Under the pieces are notes generated by a model. The model saw only the letters and a program-made list of their open reading frames with translations. It did not search any database and was not told the origin of the DNA. A program made the position numbers and the translations under genes. Below, piece by piece: positions 1 to 7,802 of a DNA stretch of 64,000 nt; the stretch's first letter is position 1; each line of letters opens with the position of its first letter. Source of the DNA: JACCTH01 sp035281645 (lineage in GTDB: Bacteria; Actinomycetota; Acidimicrobiia; Spongiisociales; ZC4RG35); the NCBI GenBank assembly GCA_035281645.1, contig DATEDN010000177.1:3705-67704 (forward strand), given 5' to 3'.

Positions 1-705
1 ACCTCCGAGCTGGGCCCGAGAATCGGCCGGCCGCTCTTCCAGGTAACGGCTGGTGGCTAGACCCTGAGCCAAGACCGAGAAGGCGATGCAGCCGACCCCT
101 TCATCCTCCAGGGTGTCGAGGAGGTCTTCTTCGATCCAGCGATTGAAAATTGAGTACGACGGCTGGTGGATGAGGAGAGGAACTCCCATCTCTCGAAGTA
201 GGCCCGCCGCTTCCCGGGTCTTGCGTGCGGAGTAGGAGGAGACGCCTGCATATAGCGCTTTCCCCTGTCGCACCACGTCGGCGAGGGCACCAATGGTCTC
301 CTCGAGCGGGGTCTCGGGGTCGTAGCGATGCGAATAGAAGATGTCGACGTAATCGAGGCCCATACGCCTGAGACTCTGATCCAGGCTGGCGATCAAATAC
401 TTGCGGGAGCCGCCGATTCCAAATGGGCCCGGCCACATGTCATAACCGGCTTTGGTCGATATCAAAAGCTCGTCCCGATGTTTCCCTAGACCTTCCTCGA
501 GAACCCTCCCGAAGACCTCTTCCGCGTACCCATAGGGAGGCCCGTAGTTGTTGGCCAAATCAAAGTGGAAGACGCCGGCGTCGAAAGCGTGGAGGATCAT
601 TTCCCGGGAGCTCTCATAGGGTCGATCGCTGCCAAAGTTCTGCCATAAGCCGAGGGTGATGGCCGGAAGCGTCACCCCGCTCCGACCGCAACGACGCTGT
701 GGCAT
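1..705 (-). CDS. Aldo/keto reductase, 3' end missing (runs off window)
   Basis: Translating the minus strand from ATG at 703-705 gives 235 residues open to the window edge. The sequence is a TIM-barrel aldo/keto reductase of the YghZ / L-glyceraldehyde-3-phosphate reductase (AKR14) type. The catalytic tetrad is visible: Asp and Tyr in FDLANNYGPP, Lys in LISTKAGYDMWPGP, and His in FYSHRYDPETPLEETIGAL. These enzymes reduce aldehydes with NADPH in the cytoplasm, often detoxifying methylglyoxal-like compounds. The GPFGIGGSRKYL stretch is typical of this subfamily. It is transcribed divergently from the methyltransferase at 813, with a 107-bp gap. Family assignment is firm; the physiological substrate is not known. 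Confidence 0.9.
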   Translation of the reverse strand, partial: MPQRRCGRSGVTLPAITLGLWQNFGSDRPYESSREMILHAFDAGVFHFDLANNYGPPYGYAEEVFGRVLEEGLGKHRDELLISTKAGYDMWPGPFGIGGSRKYLIASLDQSLRRMGLDYVDIFYSHRYDPETPLEETIGALADVVRQGKALYAGVSSYSARKTREAAGLLREMGVPLLIHQPSYSIFNRWIEEDLLDTLEDEGVGCIAFSVLAQGLATSRYLEERPADSRAQLGG

Positions 706-812
706 TTCCTCGTAGCGATCGGTCGAGCCAATCAAGACGGTTCCTCCATGACACCGAATCTATCCGTGCTTCGGCTGGATGGGGTCCTGGCGATGTCGAT
801 ACCATTGCTGCC

Positions 813-2069
813 ATGGAGGCGGCGGAGGTTTCTCGCCTGATCTACCGGCGGTTGGTCGACCTGTCCCCAGGCCCACCACCTGCCCTTCGACTTTGGACGG
901 GCGAGCAGATCGGACCCGAGGACGCGGCAGCGACTTTGGTGCTCAATCATCCCGGCGCCTGGCGGGCGCTGCTGGTACCCCCGGACAACCTCACCGCGGC
1001 CGAGGCCTACCTCTATGACGACGTCGACGTCGAGGGCGACATGGTGGCCTTGATGGAATTCCTGGGGCGCCTCGAGAGCACTTCCGGGCGCTGGATAACG
1101 CTGACGAGACTGATGGGGCTGGCTCGGCGGCTCCCCGCCGAGCTGCGCCGCAACCATCCGCTCCGTCCCACCATGGGGGAAGCCGGGATTCACAGCTTGG
1201 GGCGCGATAAGAGAGCGGTGACCTTCCATTACGACACCGGGAACGAATTCTTCGAACTCTTCCTCGATCCGCTGATGGTCTACTCGTGCGGTGATTTCCT
1301 GGACTCCGGCGAATCGTTGGCGACGGCCCAGGAACGCAAACTCGACCTCATCTGTCGTAAGCTCGAGCTCAGAGAAGGGCAAAGCTTTCTCGATGTCGGA
1401 TGTGGGTGGGGTGGCCTAGTGGTCCACGCCGCGTCCCGGTATGGGGTTCACGCCACTGGCGTCACGCTGAGCGAGCCTCAGGCGTCGGTTGCCGAACTCC
1501 GAGCCAAAGAGGCTGGAGTGGAGGACCTGGTGACCATCGTTCGAGGCGACTACCGCACCCTCGAGGGAACCTATGACGCCATCGCCTCCGTGGGAATGTT
1601 CGAACATGTCGGCCGGGCCCGGTTGCCCGAGTACTTCGGCGTGTTATTGCGTCGTCTTGCCCCTCGGGGTCAGCTGCTGAACCACGGGATCGTCACCCGC
1701 CGGCGAGGTTTCTCGCTTCGCCGCCCGACCTTCATCAGCACCTACGTGTTTCCCGATTCTCAGTTGGTGCCGGTGGAGGCCGTGGTGGGCGCCGCCGAAC
1801 GGGCTGGCTTCGAGTTGCGGGACGCAGAATCGCTGCGAGCTTCCTATGCCCTGACGTTGCGCCATTGGGTGGCCAACCTCGAGGCCAAGTCGAGGACCGC
1901 CGTGGACCTTGTGGGCGAGCGAACCTACCGAATCTGGCGTCTCTACATGGCGGGCTCGGTACAGGCATTCGAACGGGGCCATATATCGATATTTCAACTT
2001 CTGCTTTCTGATCCCCGGCGTTCGTGGACTTTCGGCCGCCGCCGGTTGCTGGCGGCCGATGACGTCTAA
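813..2069 (+). CDS. Cyclopropane-fatty-acid synthase family SAM methyltransferase
   Basis: A 418-residue protein with a CFA/mycolic-acid cyclopropane synthase layout. The N-terminal about 130 residues form the lipid-binding/SCP-like part (LWTGEQIGPEDA...PDNLTAAEAYLYDDVDVEGD). A Rossmann methyltransferase follows, with SAM motif FLDVGCGWGGLVVHAA and the family sequence FHYDTGNEFFELFLDPLMVYSCG. Members transfer a methylene or methyl group from SAM to unsaturated acyl chains of membrane phospholipids. The in-frame start at 699 would run into the divergent reductase start, so ATG 813 is preferred. Whether it makes cyclopropane or a methyl-branched product cannot be told from sequence. Confidence 0.9.
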   Translation: MEAAEVSRLIYRRLVDLSPGPPPALRLWTGEQIGPEDAAATLVLNHPGAWRALLVPPDNLTAAEAYLYDDVDVEGDMVALMEFLGRLESTSGRWITLTRLMGLARRLPAELRRNHPLRPTMGEAGIHSLGRDKRAVTFHYDTGNEFFELFLDPLMVYSCGDFLDSGESLATAQERKLDLICRKLELREGQSFLDVGCGWGGLVVHAASRYGVHATGVTLSEPQASVAELRAKEAGVEDLVTIVRGDYRTLEGTYDAIASVGMFEHVGRARLPEYFGVLLRRLAPRGQLLNHGIVTRRRGFSLRRPTFISTYVFPDSQLVPVEAVVGAAERAGFELRDAESLRASYALTLRHWVANLEAKSRTAVDLVGERTYRIWRLYMAGSVQAFERGHISIFQLLLSDPRRSWTFGRRRLLAADDV

Positions 2070-2149
2070 CTTCCGGTCAATTACCCTTTTCCCAGTTGCT
2101 CGGGGCCCATGCCCATCAAGAGCAAACTCAACTAAAACGGAGGAACTGA

Positions 2150-2989
2150 ATGAAATCTGCCAGAAAGCTCTGGCTTGTGGTACTCGTTCTGGCTCTGGTA
2201 GGGGCCGCCTGCGGTGGCGGGACCAGTGGAACTACCGCTGGGTCAGTCGAGACGACCGGCGCTGGAGCCGGGACCACGGCGGCGGCCACCGGTGAGCTCC
2301 CCGATCTAGGAGGCCAGACCATCACAGTGGCGGTTGAAAACGCCTATCCACCCTTCAACTACATCGACGATGCCACCGGTGAAGCCATCGGATGGGATTA
2401 CGACGCGGTGAATGAGATCTGCAGTCGGATCAACTGCACCCCCGAGTTTGTGGAGGTCGCATGGGACGGGATGATCATTGCCGTTTCCGAGGGCCAGTAC
2501 GACATGGCGGCGGACGGAATCACCATCACCGAAGAGCGTGAGGAGCAGGTCGACTTCTCCCAGGGCTATGTCAGCGTGGAACAGAAGTTGCTGGTACGCG
2601 CAGACGAAGATCGCTTCGCCAACGTCGACGAGTTCGGAGCTGGCGACTATTTGATCGCGACCCAGCTCGGTACCACCAACTTTGATACTGCGGTCGAAGC
2701 TTTTGGCGAAGATCGGGTGCAGGGTTTCGAGCAATTCGGCTTTGCGGTCCAAGCCGTGCTGAGTGGCGACGCGGACGCGGTGATCATCGACGACACGGCC
2801 GGTCAGGGCTACATCGGTGAGAATGCGGACCAGTTGAAGCTCATCGAGGGGTCACTCTCCTCCGACGAGTTGGGATTCATCTTCCCGAACGGCTCGGAGT
2901 TGGTGGCAGCCTTTGATGCCGCCCTCTCCTCTATGGAGGAAGACGGCACTCTGGCGGAAATCAACGGGAATTGGTGGCCCACCTCCTAA
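2150..2989 (+). CDS. Polar amino-acid ABC transporter, substrate-binding lipoprotein
   Basis: A 279-residue family-3 extracellular solute-binding protein. A short hydrophobic signal ends at a lipobox-like VGAAC (Cys about 22), followed by a Gly/Thr-rich linker, so it is probably a membrane-anchored lipoprotein. The SBP_bac_3 fold begins near LGGQTITVAVENAYPPFNY and includes GWDYDAVNEI and ITITEEREEQVDFSQGY. A good SD (aacggagg) precedes the ATG. It is first gene of an operon with the permease and ATPase that follow, separated from the permease by a perfect hairpin. The ligand is likely an amino acid (histidine/glutamine group); specificity is not resolvable. Confidence 0.92.
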   Translation: MKSARKLWLVVLVLALVGAACGGGTSGTTAGSVETTGAGAGTTAAATGELPDLGGQTITVAVENAYPPFNYIDDATGEAIGWDYDAVNEICSRINCTPEFVEVAWDGMIIAVSEGQYDMAADGITITEEREEQVDFSQGYVSVEQKLLVRADEDRFANVDEFGAGDYLIATQLGTTNFDTAVEAFGEDRVQGFEQFGFAVQAVLSGDADAVIIDDTAGQGYIGENADQLKLIEGSLSSDELGFIFPNGSELVAAFDAALSSMEEDGTLAEINGNWWPTS

Positions 2990-3009
2990 CCCCGCTGCTA
3001 ATGCATCGC

Positions 3010-3040
3010 GAGAGACGCCGGGCCTAGCCTGGCGTCTCTC
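3010..3040 (+). terminator. Perfect 10-bp stem-loop between SBP and permease genes
   Basis: The arms GAGAGACGCC (3010-3019) and GGCGTCTCTC (3031-3040) are perfectly complementary around an 11-nt loop. No T-tract follows, and the 3' arm abuts the permease ATG at 3041. It is likely a partial terminator or a 3' stabiliser for the binding-protein mRNA. An equivalent hairpin lies at 8982-9009 in the second ABC operon. Confidence 0.7.
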
Positions 3041-3868
3041 ATGTCTGGCACCCCGACTCAAGTCGAAGGGTTGTCGCCGGAGGGGGTCGTCGACCCCGAG
3101 GCCGGGCTTCCCGGCAAGTCGATGGTGATCCGAGCGGGGGAGTTCCCCTGGTGGTTGGTGGGCTTGATCGCCATCATCGCCTACCTCGGCTATCTCACTT
3201 TCTTCAGCCCGACCTATGAGGGGGCAAAGGAAGCGGTATTGCGAGGGATTCCCATCACCATACGAGCCACGCTGATCGCGTTCGGCGTGGCCCTGGTGCT
3301 CGGGCTCATTGCAGGCCTGGGGCGAATCTCGCGCAATCTCGTCATCCGCAACCTGGCAACGCTCTACGTCGAGTTCATACGCGGTGTGCCGATGTTGGTC
3401 TTGATATTCACCGTCGCTTTGGTGCTGATCCCCCCCATCAGCGATGCCCTCGGGATCGAGAACCGGCTCAGTAACGAATGGCGGGCCATCATCGCCCTGG
3501 CCCTGATCTATGGCGGTTATATCGCCGAGGTCTTCCGGGCCGGCATCGAGTCGGTGGGTGTCGGGCAGACCGAAGCTGGTCGATCCTTAGGCATGACTCG
3601 GGGCCAAACCATGAGGACGATCGTCCTTCCACAAGCGGTGCGCAACATACTTCCTGCCCTTGGCAACGACTTCATCGCCATGTTCAAGGACTCTTCCTTG
3701 CTGTCGGTGCTCTCAGTATTCGAGATCACCTACCTAGCTCGTCGCCATGCCAACAACGCCTTCGAGTTTCGCGAAGCCTTCTTGGTGACGACCTTTCTCT
3801 ATTTGACCGGCACTCTCTTGCTATCCCTATCCGTGAACTGGTATGCCCGCCGACTCCAGCGTCAATAG
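3041..3868 (+). CDS. Polar amino-acid ABC transporter permease
   Basis: A 275-residue HisM/GlnP-family membrane permease. After an about 30-residue cytoplasmic N-terminus, membrane segments begin at PWWLVGLIAIIAYLGYLTFF. The conserved EAA loop that docks on the ATPase is EAGRSLGMTRGQTMRTIVLP. The first in-frame start (ATG 3041) touches the hairpin at 3010-3040, leaving no room for an SD. ATG 3122 (MVIRAGEFPWW) is an alternative that would still keep all the membrane segments. The 3' end overlaps the ATPase start by 26 bp, indicating translational coupling. Confidence 0.9.
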   Translation: MSGTPTQVEGLSPEGVVDPEAGLPGKSMVIRAGEFPWWLVGLIAIIAYLGYLTFFSPTYEGAKEAVLRGIPITIRATLIAFGVALVLGLIAGLGRISRNLVIRNLATLYVEFIRGVPMLVLIFTVALVLIPPISDALGIENRLSNEWRAIIALALIYGGYIAEVFRAGIESVGVGQTEAGRSLGMTRGQTMRTIVLPQAVRNILPALGNDFIAMFKDSSLLSVLSVFEITYLARRHANNAFEFREAFLVTTFLYLTGTLLLSLSVNWYARRLQRQ

Positions 3869-4598
3869 TCAGCCGCGCATTCGTGTGGAGGGGCTCCACA
3901 AGCACTTTGGAAGGTTGGTGGCCGTCCACGACGTCAATCTCGAGGTTCGGGTGGGGGAAGTAATGGTCATCATCGGCCCTTCCGGATCGGGAAAGTCGAC
4001 TGTGCTGCGGTGCATGAACCATCTCGAGATCCCAACCAAGGGGTCAGTCTTCATCGATGGGGTTCGCCTCGAAGACCGGAGTACCGACATCAACCAGGTG
4101 AGGAAGGACGTGGGGATGGTCTTCCAGCAATTCAACCTCTTCCCCCACCTGACGGTACTCGATAACCTCACGCTGGCCCAGCGGAAGGTACGAGGCCGAT
4201 CCCGGGAAGAAGCGGAGCAGATAGCTTTCCAGCAGTTGCGGCGGGTGGGAATCCCGGAAAAGGCGAAGGTGAAGCCCGCCCAACTCTCGGGCGGTCAGCA
4301 GCAAAGGGTGGCCATTGCCCGCTCCCTTTCGATGAACCCCAAGGTGATGTTGTTCGACGAGCCCACCTCCGCCCTCGATCCGGAGATGATCAAGGAGGTG
4401 CTGGATGTCATGCTTGAGCTTGCCTCCTCGGGGATGACGATGGTGGTGGTCTCCCACGAGATGGGATTCGCGCGTCAGGTTGGATCGCACATGGTGATGA
4501 TGGACGAAGGCCGTGTGGTGGAAGAGGGGCCTGCAGCAGAGCTGTTTGCGAATCCACAGAACCGCAGAACCCGGGACTTCTTCTCAAAGATCCTGTGA
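3843..4598 (+). CDS. Polar amino-acid ABC transporter ATP-binding protein
   Basis: A 251-residue GlnQ/HisP-type ATPase that powers the permease at 3041. Walker A is GPSGSGKST, the Q-loop is in VFQQFNLFPHLTV, the ABC signature is LSGGQQQRVAIA, Walker B is VMLFDEPTSALDPE, and the H-loop His is in VVSHEMGFA. The length is normal. It is last gene of the three-gene importer operon and is followed directly by an unusual long hairpin at 4599-4678. It is 60-65% similar by eye to the second ATPase at 11408, suggesting paralogous systems. Confidence 0.95.
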   Translation: MPADSSVNSQPRIRVEGLHKHFGRLVAVHDVNLEVRVGEVMVIIGPSGSGKSTVLRCMNHLEIPTKGSVFIDGVRLEDRSTDINQVRKDVGMVFQQFNLFPHLTVLDNLTLAQRKVRGRSREEAEQIAFQQLRRVGIPEKAKVKPAQLSGGQQQRVAIARSLSMNPKVMLFDEPTSALDPEMIKEVLDVMLELASSGMTMVVVSHEMGFARQVGSHMVMMDEGRVVEEGPAAELFANPQNRRTRDFFSKIL

Positions 4599-4678
4599 GA
4601 CGTCAGATATCAGACGTCAGACATCAGACTGGAATCTGAAATCTGAAGTCTGATCTCTGAAGTCTGATCTCTGATGTC
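4599..4678. repeat. Long imperfect hairpin built of TCAGAC/GTCTGA repeats
   Basis: Immediately after the ATPase stop, a 32-nt arm (4599-4630) made of repeated CAGAC/TCAGA units pairs with a 32-nt arm (4647-4678) of TCTGA/GTCTG units at 28 of 32 positions, around a 16-nt loop that itself contains ATCTGAAATCTGA. The region is both an inverted and a tandem short repeat. It probably serves as a bidirectional transcript end before dxs, but the internal repetition is unusual for a plain terminator. Confidence 0.75.
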
Positions 4679-4701
4679 GGATCTCTCCTAGGCTTTCCTC
4701 C

Positions 4702-6594
4702 GTGACGCTGCTCGAGGGGGTGGATTCCCCGGCTGACCTCCGCCGCTTGACCGAGGAGGAACTACCCCAACTCTGCGAGGAAATTCGACAGTTTCTGATC
4801 GATCAGATTGCCCGCACCGGAGGCCACCTCAGCCCCAATCTCGGCGTAGTCGAGCTCACGGTCGCCTTGCATCGGGCCTTCGACAGCCCCCGTGATCGGA
4901 TTATCTGGGACGTCGGGCACCAGGCCTACGTCCATAAGCTGATCACGGGACGGCGCGATGACTTCCCGACCCTGCGCCGCTTCGGGGGGCTCTCTGGCTA
5001 CCCGAGCCGGGAGGAGAGTCCACACGACTTCGTCGAGAACAGCCATGCCTCGACCGCACTTTCTTATGCACTCGGTCATGCGCTTACCAATCCTGACTAC
5101 TGGACGGTGGCCGTGGTGGGCGACGGTGCCCTCACCGGCGGGATGGCTTATGAGGCGTTGAACCACATCGCCGTTAGCCGCCCCTCGAACCTGGTCATCG
5201 TTGTCAACGACAACGGCCGTTCTTATGCCCCGACCGTCGGTGGATTGGCAGCACTGGCCAACCTCGCACATCTTCGGCTGGATCCCCGGTATGAATGGAT
5301 GAAGCGCACCTTCGGGCGGATGCTGCGGGGACTGCCTTTGGTGGGCGAGACCGCCGACGAGATGGCCAACCGATTCAAGGAGGCGGTCAAGCAGATTCTC
5401 GAACCCTCCACCGTTTTCGACACCCTTGGTCTGAAGTACTCGGGACGCATCGATGGCCACGATCTCAAGCAGCTCGAGACCACCTTGCTGAAGGTCAAGG
5501 ATTACGGCGAGCCCGTCATCGTCCACATCGTCACCGAGAAGGGGAAGGGCTATGCCCCCGCCCTCAGTGACGAGATCGACAAATTGCACGGAGTATCGAG
5601 CTTCGACGTTCGCACCGGTCGGGCCCTCAAGGACGAGCTCAAGTACACCGACATCGCTGGGCGGGCATTGCTGGAGGAGGCTCGACGTCGGCCGGAGGTG
5701 GTAGCCATCTCGGCGGCGATGATCTCTTCCACCGGCTTGGCCGAGATGGCCCTCGAAATGCCCGATCGAGTACATGACACCGGAATCGCCGAGCAGCATT
5801 CGGTGACTCTGGCGGCCGGAATGGCCATGGCGGGGAAACGCCCGGTGGTGGCGATCTATTCGAGCTTTCTCCAGCGGGCTTTCGACCAGATCATCACCGA
5901 TGTCGCCCTTCACAATCTTTCGGTCACCTTCCTCGTCGATCGTGCGGGGATCACCGGGCCGGACGGGCCCTCTCATCACGGCGTGTTCGACATCTCCTAT
6001 CTGCGAATGATCCCCAATCTGGTGGTAGGGACTCCGGCCGATGCAACCGAGCTCGCAGGGATGATTCCCGCTGCCCTCGACCACGATGGCCCGGTGGCGA
6101 TTCGCTTCCCGAAAGCGGCCGCCTCGTCGTTACCTATGCTTCCGGCCGAGCCGATCCCCATTGGCGTGTGGGAAGAGCTTTCCGACGGGGACGACGTGCT
6201 CCTCCTGGCCACCGGACGTATGGCCGAGATCGCCCAGAAGGCGGCAGTCTCGCTAAGTAGTCACGGAGTTTCATGCCGGGTCATCAATGCCCGCTGGGTA
6301 AAGCCCCTGGATCCTCGCCTCTTGACCTGGGTGAAGGCTTTCGACCTTGTCATCACCCTCGAGGACAATGTCATTGCCGGAGGATTTGGAGCTGCCGTGC
6401 TGGAGGAAGTCGCCCCGGCCGGTTTGGCCGGCCGAATTCGGGTGTTGGGCATCCCCGATCGTTTCCTACCGGCGGGGAGCGTCGAAGAATTGCTCCACGA
6501 CGTTGGCCTCGATTCCGAGGGAGTGAGCAGTCAGATCTTGGCGATGGTCGCCGGTCCTGCCGGTGATAAGGCCCGGCGGCCTAAACGGGGCTGA
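4702..6594 (+). CDS. dxs: 1-deoxy-D-xylulose-5-phosphate synthase
   Basis: A 630-residue thiamine-diphosphate enzyme. It condenses pyruvate and glyceraldehyde-3-phosphate into DXP, the first step of the MEP isoprenoid pathway and a branch to thiamine and pyridoxal. Diagnostic stretches are GHLSPNLGVVELTVALH at the N-terminus, WDVGHQAYVHKLITGR, the TPP motif GDGALTGGMAYEALN...NDNGRSYAP, and the transketolase pyrimidine domain from about residue 315 (AISAAMISSTGL, DTGIAEQHSVTLAAG). The C-terminal transketolase domain is complete. GTG is the start codon. Its 3' end overlaps the tail of the convergent membrane-protein gene at 6581 by 14 bp. Confidence 0.97.
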   Translation: MTLLEGVDSPADLRRLTEEELPQLCEEIRQFLIDQIARTGGHLSPNLGVVELTVALHRAFDSPRDRIIWDVGHQAYVHKLITGRRDDFPTLRRFGGLSGYPSREESPHDFVENSHASTALSYALGHALTNPDYWTVAVVGDGALTGGMAYEALNHIAVSRPSNLVIVVNDNGRSYAPTVGGLAALANLAHLRLDPRYEWMKRTFGRMLRGLPLVGETADEMANRFKEAVKQILEPSTVFDTLGLKYSGRIDGHDLKQLETTLLKVKDYGEPVIVHIVTEKGKGYAPALSDEIDKLHGVSSFDVRTGRALKDELKYTDIAGRALLEEARRRPEVVAISAAMISSTGLAEMALEMPDRVHDTGIAEQHSVTLAAGMAMAGKRPVVAIYSSFLQRAFDQIITDVALHNLSVTFLVDRAGITGPDGPSHHGVFDISYLRMIPNLVVGTPADATELAGMIPAALDHDGPVAIRFPKAAASSLPMLPAEPIPIGVWEELSDGDDVLLLATGRMAEIAQKAAVSLSSHGVSCRVINARWVKPLDPRLLTWVKAFDLVITLEDNVIAGGFGAAVLEEVAPAGLAGRIRVLGIPDRFLPAGSVEELLHDVGLDSEGVSSQILAMVAGPAGDKARRPKRG

Positions 6595-7021
6595 GGCCGA
6601 TCTCGTCGGGGATGGAGGGCGGTCGGGGAGTGGGCTCGACCATCACGACAAAGCGGCTGACTGGTTCCCGGGCGACAGTCGGATAGGTCTGGGGGACCGG
6701 GTCTGGGATCTGCACCACTTCCACCCAGTAGGCGTCATTGTTCAACTCAACTGGGGCCGGTTGCGAAACGTCCATCACGATCCTGGTATTGGGGCCGGAA
6801 ACTGAGGCCGCCACGAAGAAGATCATTACGAGCGCCAAGCCCCCATGCGCCACCGGACGGAGCATCCACCGGGTCCACCGGTCCCAGGCTCGCTGCAATC
6901 GATTCGGCCGGGCCGGTGGCGCCACAACCATCGCATGACGAAGCTTGCTTTCCAGTTGATCGACGAACTGGTCGATCAGAGGAGACGAAGGTCGCTTGAA
7001 GGTCGGTCTCCTAGATCGCAT
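6581..7021 (-). CDS. Single-pass membrane protein, putative partner of the ECF sigma factor
   Basis: 146 residues with no family I recognise. The N-terminal about 50 residues are basic and cytoplasmic (LIDQFVDQLESKLRHAM). One membrane segment follows (GGLALVMIFFVAASVSG), then a Pro-rich extracytoplasmic tail of about 70 residues. The start overlaps the end of the sigma gene by 11 bp, so the two are translationally coupled. This is the usual place and topology for an anti-sigma factor, but no zinc-binding HxxxCxxC motif is visible. Role as regulator is inference from position. Confidence 0.65.
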   Translation of the reverse strand: MRSRRPTFKRPSSPLIDQFVDQLESKLRHAMVVAPPARPNRLQRAWDRWTRWMLRPVAHGGLALVMIFFVAASVSGPNTRIVMDVSQPAPVELNNDAYWVEVVQIPDPVPQTYPTVAREPVSRFVVMVEPTPRPPSIPDEIGLSPV

Positions 7022-7595
7022 GATGGGCTTCCGACTCGGGGATCGGCTCGAGGATCTGACGGAGATGGCGGCGAGCCCGGGATAGCCGAAGCCGGGCCGC
7101 GTTGGGGCTGAGCTTGAGCACTTCGGCGACCTCGGCTGGGGTCAGGCCGTCGTAAGCCACCAATTCGATGACCTCTCGCTCACCGTTGCTCAGCCGTGCC
7201 AATCCCGCCTCCAATGCCGGCCGTTGGCGGGCGGCATCGATGGCGGAGGCGACCGCGTCCTCCTCCGAGGCGGTGAAGTGGAGGTGGCTGTTGCTGCTCT
7301 TGATGAGTAGGCGTCGCGCTCCGGCCATGCGTCGACGCTGCTTGGCCAAAACCCGGCGGGCGATTCCAAAGAGCCAGGGGAGCGCCGTCTCGGTCTCGGG
7401 GATGTAACGACCGGCGGCCTGGAGGGCGACGAGAAAGGTCTCGGCCACTAGGTCGCCGACATCTTCGGGATCACGGCAACGCCGAACCGCATAAAGCGTG
7501 ATGGAAGAGACATGACGGCGAAAGAAGATGGCAAACGCATCGGAATCTCCACCGGCGGTGTCCTCCAACAACCGTGCATCGGCTGCGTCAAACAT
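7011..7595 (-). CDS. ECF (sigma-70 family) RNA polymerase sigma factor
   Basis: About 194 residues from ATG 7595 (FDAADARLLEDTAGGDSDAFAIFFRRH). Region 2 carries the DPEDVGDLVAETFLVAL helix and the ALPWLFGIARRVLAKQRRR region 2.4. Region 4 has the HTH LSNGEREVIELVAYDGLTPAE followed by LSPNAARLRLSRARRHL. It lacks region 1 and region 3, as ECF sigmas do. It probably directs transcription in response to an envelope or stress signal through the coupled membrane protein downstream. An ATG 36 bp upstream adds an unlikely hydrophobic leader. Confidence 0.92.
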   Translation of the reverse strand: MFDAADARLLEDTAGGDSDAFAIFFRRHVSSITLYAVRRCRDPEDVGDLVAETFLVALQAAGRYIPETETALPWLFGIARRVLAKQRRRMAGARRLLIKSSNSHLHFTASEEDAVASAIDAARQRPALEAGLARLSNGEREVIELVAYDGLTPAEVAEVLKLSPNAARLRLSRARRHLRQILEPIPESEAHHAI

Positions 7596-7756
7596 GAGTC
7601 CCGTTAACCACCCATATGCGCGAAGTGCCAACAGCTTGTCATGTTTAGTCGCCTATAGCCACCAGACGTTCAGCGAGCCCAGCTTTGTTGGCCGCGAACA
7701 GACGATGGTCGCCCAGGAAACGAGCCTCCCCGGCCCGATTCCGGCTTCTCTGACTA

Positions 7757-7767
7757 TGGTCAGACCA
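7757..7767. promoter_or_regulatory. FadR-subfamily GntR-type operator upstream of aap operon
   Basis: TGGTCAGACCA is a perfect 11-bp dyad and equals the TGGTC-N-GACCA core bound by FadR-class GntR regulators. It lies 36 bp before the GTG of the amino-acid-binding lipoprotein gene and overlaps a second small dyad (TCTGAC-TATG-GTCAGA, 7749-7764). No GntR gene is in the window, so the regulator would act in trans. The site is seen; its use is inferred. Confidence 0.45.
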
Positions 7768-7802
7768 CCATTAGGCGGTATCAGACCCCCAAGGGAGGAC
7801 TA

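Noticed and set aside
4762..6084. Long open frame on the strand opposite dxs
   Set aside because: It is the shadow of dxs in high-GC DNA; no family resemblance or start signal.
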